Shown piece after piece: positions 55,044-64,000 of a DNA stretch of 64,000 nt (position 1 is the first letter of the stretch; every line of letters begins with the position of its first letter). The notes beneath the pieces are model-generated. The model ran no database searches, was not told the origin of the DNA, and saw nothing but the letters and a program-made list of their open reading frames with translations. The position numbers and the translations under genes are program-made. This stretch comes from Amoebidium appalachense (lineage: Eukaryota > Ichthyosporea), in NCBI GenBank assembly GCA_963693365.1, contig CAVNZM010000006.1, positions 1,984,001 to 2,048,000 of the forward strand. Direction: 5' to 3'.

Positions 55044-55257
55044 GGAGGGGGGGGGGGGAGGGGGGGAGTATGGCGTGTCAGAGGTTGCCACTGTCGTGCA
55101 CACATTTTTGTGGGTACATGTTTTCTCGTTTTGGTTTGTTAATTTGGAGGGGTTCTTTGCAGTTAATTTGGAGGGGTTCTTTCCAGGTGCTGGTGCCACG
55201 GCGGAGGAGTTGGCCGAGAAGCTGCAGACCTTGGGCAAACGACGTGGGACCCTGTAA
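53609..55257 (+). CDS. Small hydrophilic protein of unknown function
   Basis: Exon 1 53609-53837 and exon 2 55187-55257 join at phase 1 to give 99 residues. The start MSEQTARSNMYESTPDTHTG is polar and Gly/Thr-rich. The middle (about 45-70) is a predicted amphipathic helix, RQMRATVEQLQQTAERVRMQ, and the end AEELAEKLQTLGKRRGTL is another. I do not recognise a family. A TATA-like motif lies upstream and AATAAA downstream (55718). The intron of 1349 nt carries GT, GCGCCC and T/G-run blocks. The acceptor of exon 2 is duplicated in tandem. A plausible middle exon at 54137 was rejected because its phase gives a stop. Confidence 0.6.
54615..55042. repeat. GT array, GCGCCC repeat and T/G run
   Basis: About 40 GT units, variant TG/CG sequence, six or seven GCGCCC units (54884-54922), GTGTGC units, then about 24 T fused to about 45 G. 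The alternating purine-pyrimidine stretch is a strong Z-DNA candidate. It fills the intron of the small gene. Confidence 0.9.
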
Positions 55258-55342
55258 TTGGTCGCTTCCGGCCGTAGCATAACTTCATTAGTGGTCACAA
55301 CTTTGACTTTTTTTTGGGGGGGGGGGGGGGGGGGGGGGGGTT

Positions 55343-55375
<33 letters not shown>

Positions 55376-55496
55376 CGTTTGCCTCGAGTTGGGAAACATT
55401 TACAGATCCAGAATGATGCCTTAATTTAATTTTTTTGGTAATAATGCAACTACATTTCCATAATAATTGAGAAGTGGTTCATGAGTTTGGGGGTGG

Positions 55497-55540
<44 letters not shown>

Positions 55541-55908
55541 GGGAGAAGGGGGGAGGGGGGGAAGCTTCGTAACCGTACGCGTTGTCGTAAGGTTTCAAGT
55601 TGGCTCCCCAAGCACATTTTCACATGGCCTATATTCATACGTTCACATGGCGGCAACGCCCTTTGTCAATTCGGGATTGCCCAATTGCCGACTGCATTAT
55701 GTCCCATGATGATCACCAATAAAGCTATTTTAGCTCGTGCATTGGGACGCCACTGGTAGTGATGCCGTGGCGGGCCGTCTGTGGTGGTGACGTGTGTGGG
55801 CTGTGTGCGGGCCTGTGTGTGTGTGTGTGTGTGTGTGTGCCGTGTAGTCTGTGCCGTTGTTTGTTGGGGGTTTTGGGGTGGATGGGTGGGTCATGGGTTG
55901 GGGGGATA

Positions 55909-55944
<36 letters not shown>

Positions 55945-56167
55945 TGGCGATGGTGATAGTGGTTGGGTGGGTTGGTGGTGGTGATGTGCTAGTGTAAGGG
56001 GGAGGGGTGGGGGGGTTGGGGGAGGGGGGAGGGGGGGGGGAGGTGAGGGCGGTACGTTGAGGAAAGAAGTTCTTCATCTCCTATGTGGGAGGGAGTGAAT
56101 ACGTGATGAAAGTAGGTGGGCAGGTGCTTTCCTAACCAATCGGAACCGGGCTACTCCGAGGCTCAGT
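55258..56167. other. 3' flank of the small gene and spacer
   Basis: Contains G runs fused to T (55311-55372), a 40-nt G run (55501-55539) and another of about 35 nt (55910-55943). Between them are about 180 nt of ordinary sequence ending at the poly(A) signal, probably 3' UTR. Confidence 0.5.
55718..55723 (+). terminator. Candidate poly(A) signal of the small gene
   Basis: AATAAA, about 460 nt after the stop at 55257. Confidence 0.4.
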
Positions 56168-56482
56168 CAGGGGTGTGGCAGAGCCCGGCAACGACTTGAC
56201 TTGACTTAGAGTTATAATTGTTTGCTTGGTTTGATGACTTGACTTGACTTGAAGTCGCGACTGGGAGGTGTACTATTTTTAGTAACTCCTCCGGCCCACC
56301 AGTGGCCGGCTGGGCCACGGGCGGGCATTCCGCCGCCATCCTCATATGCTTCCCCGCCCCAAGCCCCCCTCCCCCCTTCAAGTCACTCCTATGTCAGGCC
56401 TCGCGACCTAACTTGACTTGGTTGAAGTCAGGGTGCTTGGTGACTTCAAGTTGCGACTTGAAGTCAAGTCGCCACACCCCTG
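56168..56482. mobile_element. hAT-type MITE with exact target duplication
   Basis: Perfect 12-bp terminal inverted repeats CAGGGGTGTGGC / GCCACACCCCTG enclose 315 bp of non-coding DNA. The 8-bp sequence GGCTCAGT flanks both sides (56160-56167 and 56483-56490). An 8-bp duplication with CAGGG-type ends is diagnostic of the hAT superfamily. Just inside each end lie multiple ACTTG/CAAGT pentamers in both orientations, as subterminal transposase-binding repeats often are. It needs a transposase supplied elsewhere. Confidence 0.85.
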
Positions 56483-56490
56483 GGCTCAGT

Positions 56491-57517
56491 TTGCCGAGGC
56501 ATGCTAACTTATGAAGCATAGAACATGATTTACTTAAGCTTGCCATTGACAACTTCTGCTCAGCGATAAAATTTGAATTAGATTGCATGAAAGAAGAAAC
56601 TCTTGCTTTTCCTTTGTCCTTTACCCTCTCTCGCTGGTTTTTTCCTGCAACACGAGTGCATGTGTACGTCCAAACACCGCTCATAGACATGCATGATAAT
56701 AAGCTAATAGGGAAGGGTTTATGGCTTCTAGTCTATCCCCTTGAACTTCTATATGGGGTGTAACCAAGCATTACAAAACAAAAATAAAATATAGCATTAC
56801 AAAACAAAAATAAAATATTTTAGATCCGAAAAAAAAACATATGTGTAGTTAAGAGCTGGTTTTGTTAAACCAAAACATCAATTTTTCATAGGTTTTCAAT
56901 AAAATTAAAAAAAAAAGCTACTCAAAACTCCAGGAGCGTGGGCGGCAAGACTACAATAATTTGACACACGAAAAACGAATTCACTCGACGCCCTACTAGG
57001 AAAGTATTTGGTGATCTGTCAACGAAGCAACTTATGCAATCGAAATCGAGATCATGCGTTGTTGACATTCCTATGTTATGACGAAGCCAAACAGTCTCTG
57101 TGAGCCTGTGTTCCACGAAAAACACCCGTATCTTTCACGTGAGCGAATAGGCTAGCCTAGCATGCACCATGAAGCAGAGAGCAGGGGAACGAGGGGTCAT
57201 TTGGGGTTTCCTTGGGACTTGCGTGTAGTTTTGTGACAGTTTTCAAGTAAGGGCACACAAACTTGCTCGATTTTTTCTTTTATATGGCGGCGCGGCGTAA
57301 GGCAAAAACTTTGATTCCGACGTCACGTCATGATCAGCATGTGCGCAGTTGCATGCAGTTGTCGTTGATAGAAAAACCGTTGTTGAAAAAACAGGCCGGG
57401 CCTAAGCCTACCTAGAGCTTTGTCCACACATCCTTTATTGTTACTATCTTTGATTTTTTTTCCTTTAAACCCCTACGGAACCTTCTGAAGCAGAGTAGTC
57501 ATCTGCCACATTCAAAC
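56491..57517. other. 5' flank of the transporter gene
   Basis: Ordinary sequence with a 27-bp tandem duplication (about 56768-56820, AGCATTACAAAACAAAAATA) and short AT-rich blocks. TATATGG at 57282 is a weak TATA candidate about 235 nt upstream of the ATG. No gene recognised. Confidence 0.45.
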
Positions 57518-59348
57518 ATGGATCCACATGTAGCCAAAGCCGATGTGCCATGGTGGCGCCAAAAGCTTTTCACAGTATGTGGGCCCATCCTGTTTTTAGA
57601 CATGGCGGACCGTGTAGCGTTTTACACAGTGTCTGGTGCTTTAATAACAAACCTACAGCAGCAGTTTTCACACGGGGCAGCACAGGCAGTAGCCATTCAA
57701 TCTGTCTTTCAGGTCGTCTGTTATTCCAATGTTTTTCTCGGAGGCTATTTGGCAGATTCCGTGCTCGGACGATTCAAAACCGTCACGTTGTTTCTTGCAT
57801 GCTTCTGCATTGGTACTTTTGTCTGCGCTGTTGCAACCCATCCAGATGTGCAGAGTTTGGGGCTTTACCTGTTTGGCGTAATGGGTCTGATTGCACTCGG
57901 GTTTGGATCTATCGTCCCGAACATTCCAAACTTTGGCGGGGACCAGTTTAACAAAGCAGACGAGAGGAAGGACAGCGAGAACTTCTTCTATGTGCTCTAT
58001 ATGGTGAGTAAACCACTACCTATTGCTACTGCCTATCCTCTTTTGCTGATCAGTTCACTGTTAACATTCGTAGATCTACAGTCAAGTCACCATCTTGTGG
58101 ATCTCAGACCTCTGCAAAGGGTTGTCTCAAGTTTAGAACACTGGCTTAGAATACTTTAAATGACTCCAAAGGTCCCTCTATTCCTGCGTTTTGCCACTTT
58201 CAGTCGTCAGGTCCTTTTCTTCCTTTCCCTTGTCCTTTTTCTATACTCCTTCCTTTTTACTCTCTGTCCTCTCTGTCTCTGCCTCTCTCTCTCTCCCCCC
58301 CTCCCCCTTCTCCCCCCCCCCCCCCCCCCTCCTCCCCCTCGTTTTCCCCCGAGGTTCCGCCCCGCCATACCTCTTTACCCCAATCCCCGTCCCCGTCCCC
58401 CGTCCCCTGCGCTATAGGCAGAATTAGCCAACAGTCCCCCTTTTCTTGCATAGTCACCCGCCACCTTTTTTCTTTTATCTCTGCTGTCCCTTGTTTTCGG
58501 CAACTGCTTTTTTCCTTAATAATTTTCGTATAACATCTTTCTTCTCTCCAAACAACCTCCCGTTTCCCCGACCCTTTTCCTGATTTCTAGTTAGCAAATG
58601 TCCATTTTTGAACTGTTCTTCATCTAACACATAAGCAAATCTGCCCTCTCTCCCTCCCCCCTCCCCCCCCCTCCCCCCCCCCTCCCCCCCCCCCCCCCCC
58701 CCACACACACACCCTTATAGTATGTCTCTGTCCCTCCTCCCTTTGCCTCCTTTCTTTCTACCTCTGGGTTTGAATTTCTCAGACAAATACCTATCATAGT
58801 ATTTCCCAGAACCGGGTACCTGTTGCTCACGCATATGCATCACCTTCAAAATTGTTGTGCATGGAGCAGTTATGTAATTCTTTAAGCACACCACACGGGG
58901 TGTCCACACATTCTTTACATGATTAAGCCAACATAATCCCACTTCCAGACCCTTCTCGCCTGTCTATCCTCTGCCTTCCCCCCCCCCCCCCCCCCCCATT
59001 TCTTCTGCACACAATTATTTAAGCCCCTCTCCTCCCCCCCTCCCCCCCCCCCCCCCCCCCCCGCGTTCCCTCTCCTCCCCCTAGCCCACCCGAACATCAC
59101 TCCCCCTCCTCGTTTCTCTTTCTCCGACCCCTACCCCCCCCCCTCGCCCTCCCTTTTCTTCACCTATACGTCCTTTCCCTTCTATCTCCTACTCTTGCCA
59201 CCACCATTCCCCCATCCTCTCCGCTCCTCTCCCATCCCCTTCCCATCCCCCCCTCCCCCCGCCCTCCCCGGCCCTTGCTCTCCTCCATCTAAACTGTCCA
59301 TTCACCATCCCCCCCCCCCACCCCCCCACCCCCCCCCCCCCCCCCACC

Positions 59349-59379
<31 letters not shown>

Positions 59380-60501
59380 ACAGATGATCAGTCTAGGTGC
59401 CGCCATTGCATACGGTTTCCTCACCTCCCTAGCAACGGGTGGGTCAGCGGGTATGGTGTTCAACTTTGGCATCGACTTGGTACCCGCAAATTTTGGGTAT
59501 TTTTCCGCATATTTCATAGCCGCAGTTATCGTCACGGCTGCTTCAATCATGTTTTTCCTATTCAGAAACCACTACACGCACATACAGCCGAGCGGAAACT
59601 CCCTCGGAGCTGCAATTTACTACATCTATTCCGGTGCGGGAAAATGCATGCCGGGAACAGCTTCATTCATTGGTTGGATCCTAATAGTTGTTTTTCTCGC
59701 TCTTACGCTTGTCGACGCTTTCACCACCACCCCCATACCTGCACTCGGATACACCAACCTATTTTTGGCTACCTTAGCAACCGGGCTCATATGCTGGGGG
59801 CATACGGATAATTCTTGGGTGGATAAAATTCCGGATCACCCTCTCGGATTATTGACGCGCGAAGAGGCAAAAGGATTATTTGGTGTTGTTCCTGTAATTC
59901 TGTTGACAGATGTGTTTTTCAGTTTTGTGTATTATACTGTCGAGGGCCCGTTTTATGTGCAGACATGCCATATGAATTTGAAGGCGGGGAGTGGTCAGTT
60001 TAACGGGGTAGGTGTTTCTTTCCTAACTCCTTGCCCGTCCATTCACGTTCCCTACCCTCCCCCCCCTCCCCCCCCCCCCCCCCCCCCCCAAGCACACACA
60101 CACACACACACACTTGTACCCTCTCCAGTTCCCACTCTCTAGCTACTGCTGTTCTTATCTGCCCAAGGTCTTCTCTCCCCCCCCTCCCCCCCCCTCCCCG
60201 CCCCCCTCCTCCTCCTCCTCCTCCCTCCCCACCCCCAAACCCACACACACACACGCGCGCGCGCGCGCACCCTCCTTGCAGGTGGGAGGCAAAAAAAAAA
60301 AAAGAAAAAAAAAAAAAAAAAAAAAAAAGGATGAAAAGAAAAGAAAGGGAATGAGGAGGAGGAGGGTACGGAGAAGAAAAACCGGGCATGAGGTAATAAG
60401 GTGAGTGATTATGGATACACCCATGGCTTTGAAACATTGGCCAACAGCGGTAGTGGAAACCAGAAGGGTTCTGTCCTCCTCGTCTCCCCCCCCCCCCCCC
60501 C

Positions 60502-60539
<38 letters not shown>

Positions 60540-60758
60540 GTGCCCTTTTTTTTTCAACACTTCAACACAAGAGTTGGAAACGTGCAAATGTGCATTTTTT
60601 GTGCGTGTCCAGCACACCTGTCCTTGGCATACGTGGGCGCAGTGCAGCGTGGGTTGTTTTCTTTTTCTCAGCTTTTTTTTGTTTCTTTCTTCCTTCCTTT
60701 CCTTCTTCTTCTTCTTTTTTTTTTTGGAGAGGCGCGGGGGGAGGAGGGAGGGAGGAAG

Positions 60759-60789
<31 letters not shown>

Positions 60790-61080
60790 TAGTTGTGTGC
60801 CCACAGATTACAAACCTGTTCGTGCTCTGTGGCTGCATGCATTGAACAGCCGGGGCGGGAATGGGAGGGTCCAAGAGGTACACATGTTGAGAAGAGACGG
60901 AATAATAGCCTCGTGCCCAAAAAATCCGTTAGCATCACTAACTCACCATTCATCCCTCCCTCTAACACAAACACACATGCGCACACCTTGCCACCTACAC
61001 ACACGCCCCTTCCCGCCGTGTTCCCTGCCCTCTTTACCCTGGCCGCTGCCTTTCGTCTCTCTTTCTCTCACACACACACA

Positions 61081-61139
<59 letters not shown>

Positions 61140-61204
61140 CCCTTCCCCCCCCTTCCCCCCCCTTGCACCCTCCCCCTCTTACTCCCCCCCGTCCCCCCTC
61201 CAAC

Positions 61205-61245
<41 letters not shown>

Positions 61246-62024
61246 ACACAAACACACAGACCATCATCACCGGCATCAACGCGCTAGGCAGCCTCGTTCT
61301 TACCCCATTGGTGGTACACGTGATGTGGCCTCTGATTGGTTGGGCCATGCGCAAGGAATTAACAATACGACATAAACTGGTCACGGGATTCGCCTGTGCC
61401 ATTCTCTCAATGATCGTTGCCGCCATTCTGGAATACGCCAGAAGATCGGCGGGACAACTACCCCAGCAAAAGGAAAATCTATCTCAATGCGCCGGAAATT
61501 CAGAATATCCCGTGTATTTCAGCGACATTGGCGGGTTTTACATGTTGATTCCATTTACGCTCATGGGGATAGCCGGGATATGCGTATATCCAACGACGAA
61601 TTTCTTTGCCTACGACTCGTGTCCCCCCCGTGCAAGGTCCGTGGCTCAGGCCTTCAATTGGTTCGCTTTGGGTGCTATCCCAAACGGAGTTCGCGCGTCT
61701 ATCACACGTGCAATGTCGAAATTTCTCCCCACAAGTCTAAATGAACCGAATGCACACGTTGAATATTTCTATTTTCTCGGGATGGCTTTTGGTATTGTTG
61801 GTGTGCCCCTGGTCTTGTATTTTATGACATTGTTTAGTAGGCACTACAATGTGTCTGAGATAACAGCCCCGAAAATCGATGAAAGCATGATTTTGAATGT
61901 AGCGGAAAATCCGTCAGACAGGAAAGATAGGGCTGAAAATGAGGACGGAGATAAGCAGCGGGTTAGATATACCCCGTATGATGATGAGGTGCACGTAGTG
62001 AGTGTCCAGCCTGAATGCTTATAG
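57518..62024 (+). CDS. POT/PTR2-family proton-coupled oligopeptide transporter
   Basis: Three exons (57518-58003, 59384-60007, 61260-62024), all phase 0, give 624 residues, a usual length for the family. Proteins of this family import di- or tripeptides (some nitrate or other solutes) with protons across a membrane using 12 helices. Seen here: DMADRVAFY near the N-terminus (degenerate ExxERFxYY motif), GYLADSVLGRFKT loop, the PTR2 signature region GSIVPNIPNFGGDQF, FYVLYMMISLGAA across the first junction (FYxxINxG-like), and FFAYDSCPPRARSVAQAFNW in the C-terminal half. The tail is charged and hydrophilic. Hydrophobic segments are evenly spaced and the frame is intact. Substrate cannot be told. 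Introns are C-rich and CA-rich. Confidence 0.9.
58270..59383. repeat. Pyrimidine-rich first intron of the transporter
   Basis: The intron is strongly C/T-rich on the sense strand, with C runs at about 58311-58330, 58662-58702, 58979-58997, 59042-59062 and 59333-59379. The last run abuts the acceptor ACAG. No coding sequence was found in it. Confidence 0.8.
60059..61259. repeat. Low-complexity second intron of the transporter
   Basis: C runs (60059-60090, 60487-60537), A run (60294-60328), G run (60759-60787), CT and CA microsatellites (61072-61110, 61208-61258). The CA block runs directly into the CAG acceptor. Short open stretches at 60401-60480 and 60800-60950 were considered as exons but are not needed for an intact reading. 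Confidence 0.8.
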
Positions 62025-62048
62025 AAGAATTTGATTTCAGCAGTTATG

Positions 62049-62375
62049 TAGGAAGGTAGGCTTGTCTATGTTTGTACACATCGAAGGCAGTTGATTTTGT
62101 CATATGTATCTTGGGTTTTAGGTTTTACAATGTGCACTCATAATAGCATATATCCTTGAAGGCAAACGTGTTCATACTGTAATTACTTTTATAGCATATC
62201 CAGATTATGCAAATTAAAATTACTGTAAAATTTGCGCAACAGCGGAATCTGATGCATGAAGGTAGGCTTGCCTTTGGATTTTTGTACACATTGAAGGAGT
62301 ATCATTGTTCATTAATGTTTTGGTAATGTGCCCACCATAGCATAGCTTTAATAAATGTGTTTACAAATTATAACG
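62049..62375 (+). repeat. Duplicated 3' flank of the transporter gene
   Basis: Two diverged copies about 200 bp apart share GAAGGTAGGCTTG, TTTGTACACAT-GAAGG, AATGTGC-C-CAT and ATAGCAT motifs (62049-62190 and 62250-62375). The second contains AATAAA. Confidence 0.6.
62350..62355 (+). terminator. Candidate poly(A) signal of the transporter gene
   Basis: AATAAA 326 nt past the stop, followed by TGTGTTT. Confidence 0.45.
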
Positions 62376-62698
62376 GGAATTGTTACCAGTAAATGCCATG
62401 GTGCAGTGATCATTGTTATTAAATGGCCGGTCACATTTTGACACATCGCCATGTATGTATGCTCATAAAATCCATCCCCCCCCCCCCCCCCCCCCCCCCC
62501 CCTCCCCCCCCCCCCCCCCCCCCCCCCAACACACACACACCCAATGTTTCCAACGCCCCTACATCCAACGTGAACCTCGTGCCCATAAGCCAACCCTACC
62601 CCACTTACAGTTATGTTTATGCACACACCCCTTCCCCCATCCCGTCTCCCTCCCTCTTGCCCCGCTTGATATACGATCAGTCCCCCCCCCCCCCCCCC

Positions 62699-62732
<34 letters not shown>

Positions 62733-64000
62733 ACACCACCACCACCACCACCCACCCACCACCCACCTACCCACCCACCCACACGCACGCACCACATGCG
62801 TAGACAAACAACTTCAGCCCTCTATCAACTGAATGCCTCGTCCCCCCCGAGAACACCAACTAGACACGGGACATATCAACCCGTCGTTAATACACGTATT
62901 TTTCATGTATTGGGTAACAAAAGGTGTTAGTCTTGTGTTCGGACATCCGGCGTGTGCGTGGCAGTGGGTGACTGCTTTAGGTGCACCATTGTGATGTAAG
63001 GGCTGCAGACGAAAGGGCGGGCCGGAGGGGGAGAGGGGGGGGGGGGGGGGGGGGGAGGGGGGGGAGGGAGGGGCGGGGGGAGGGGGGCTGGGGGGACGGG
63101 GGGCCAAAGGGCAGTGGGATGAATGGTGGGGGTGGCATTGCTCTACTGGCAGCAGGGGAGCACTCCACCTACGTACCCTCACAGGCCCAGCCTCCCTTCC
63201 GCCCCCACCCCTCCCCCTCCCCCCCCCTCCCCCCTCTTCCCCACCACCACCACCACCACAGCCACCCCTACCCCGCAGGCTTTCGTTGTCAGATCTCAGT
63301 GGATGCCTACAAGAATCAAAAAGTCTGTGTGACTTGGTATTCTTCGTTGACCTTGGTGTGCCACGTGGTAGGAGTTTCGTTGCATTTGTTGTGGAAGAGT
63401 AAAACATGGACAGAGCTGATACGCAGAAGCCTGTACCAGCCTTTGGAGGGGGGGGGGGGGGGGGGAGCTTTGGAGGTGGGGGAGGGGGAGGGGGGGAGGG
63501 GGGGGGGGGAAGGGGAGGACAGAAAAGATCTGGGGATCTTTATATATTTGCAAGTAAGCGTACACAGGAGATCCTTTGAAAGAGAAATACATTGCATTCA
63601 GGGCAGCAGTTTTGCTCCACTCTCCGACTCCATCCCCATATAAGTCTTGTGTATTTACTATGTAAAGACCGTGGGGTAACCTTAAATACCTGCATTTACC
63701 ATTCTAATCAGGTATAAATCTAGAGATCTGGCTTCCAGCAAACAAATACATAAAAACTCCATGTAAAGGGTCTCCTTCGTCTTGCTGCTACAAAATTTTT
63801 CTCAACCTTCCTTACACTCCTACCGCAAAATCTCCAACACATGGACCCGCCCCCCCCTCCTCCACATACTTGGATTTTTTCTGTGTTCCCTAAATCCTCC
63901 TGCCCACTCTCATACAAAACCCCACACAACCCACTTAGGCTCCAGGACCCACATTCACACCTTCAGACCCGCCCGTAACCCCCTCACCCTTCACATTGAG
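62376..64000. other. Terminal spacer
   Basis: C runs (62477-62527, 62683-62730), G runs (63037-63060, 63450-63510) and CCA/ACC repeats. A stretch after an acceptor-like CCCGCAG at 63279 reads briefly open but no domain or partner exon was identified. I support no gene here; one could begin beyond the window. Confidence 0.5.

Noticed and set aside
60401-60960. Extra exons of the peptide transporter (SDYGYTHGFETL and others)
   Set aside because: Direct joining of 60007 to 61260 is in phase and continues POT-like sequence; the extra pieces add no family motif.
63279-63420. Exon of a gene at the right edge
   Set aside because: Acceptor-like site and short open reading only; no domain, no donor with matching partner exon.

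Overview
The window is nuclear DNA of an intron-rich eukaryote, most likely a unicellular one. Coding information is cut into short exons (29 to 615 nt) separated by GT...AG introns, and the introns and spacers are packed with microsatellites (GT/CA, CT/GA) and long G or C homopolymers, often fused to T or A runs. I cannot assign a lineage from the sequence. No bacterial operon, CRISPR array, rRNA or convincing tRNA was seen.

Layout: (1) 1-1.8 kb, spacer with a decayed LINE reverse-transcriptase fragment on the minus strand. (2) 1.8-18.1 kb, minus strand: a Ser/Thr kinase gene (kinase A) with an N-terminal C1-type zinc domain, 13 exons placed with matching phases. One intron holds a complete Ngaro-like tyrosine-recombinase retrotransposon (7119-12547); other introns hold small foldback or MITE elements. 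(3) 18-21 kb, spacer and possible 5' exons of kinase A, with a huge CA array. (4) 21.2-37.1 kb, plus strand: kinase B, a paralogue of A, arranged head-to-head with it, with two C1 domains, a full kinase domain and a Ser/Pro-rich tail; 19 exons join in frame to 723 codons. (5) 38.1-43.8 kb: a second, different Ngaro-like element (minus strand). (6) 43.8-46.3 kb: an intronless island free of homopolymer tracts, encoding a small membrane ORF overlapping a 538-residue membrane-anchored, OTU-like cysteine-protease candidate. (7) 46.3-47.8 kb: CT/CTCTCC satellite. (8) 47.8-52.1 kb, plus strand: an F-box/leucine-rich-repeat gene with three frame breaks. (9) 53.5-55.7 kb: a small two-exon gene of unknown function. 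(10) 56.17-56.48 kb: a hAT-type MITE with an exact 8-bp target duplication. (11) 57.5-62.0 kb, plus strand: a three-exon POT/PTR2-family peptide transporter. (12) 62-64 kb: duplicated 3' flank and low-complexity DNA.

The kinases, F-box protein and transporter look like ordinary host genes and show no operon-like link. The most unusual feature is intron architecture: in about 23 of 36 placed introns a C run on the sense strand starts within roughly 10-60 nt of the 5' splice site, whichever strand the gene is on. Similar tracts sit at ORF junctions inside both retrotransposons. The other candidates for novelty are the membrane-OTU island, the head-to-head C1-kinase pair with conserved intron phases, and repeated duplication of 3' splice sites.
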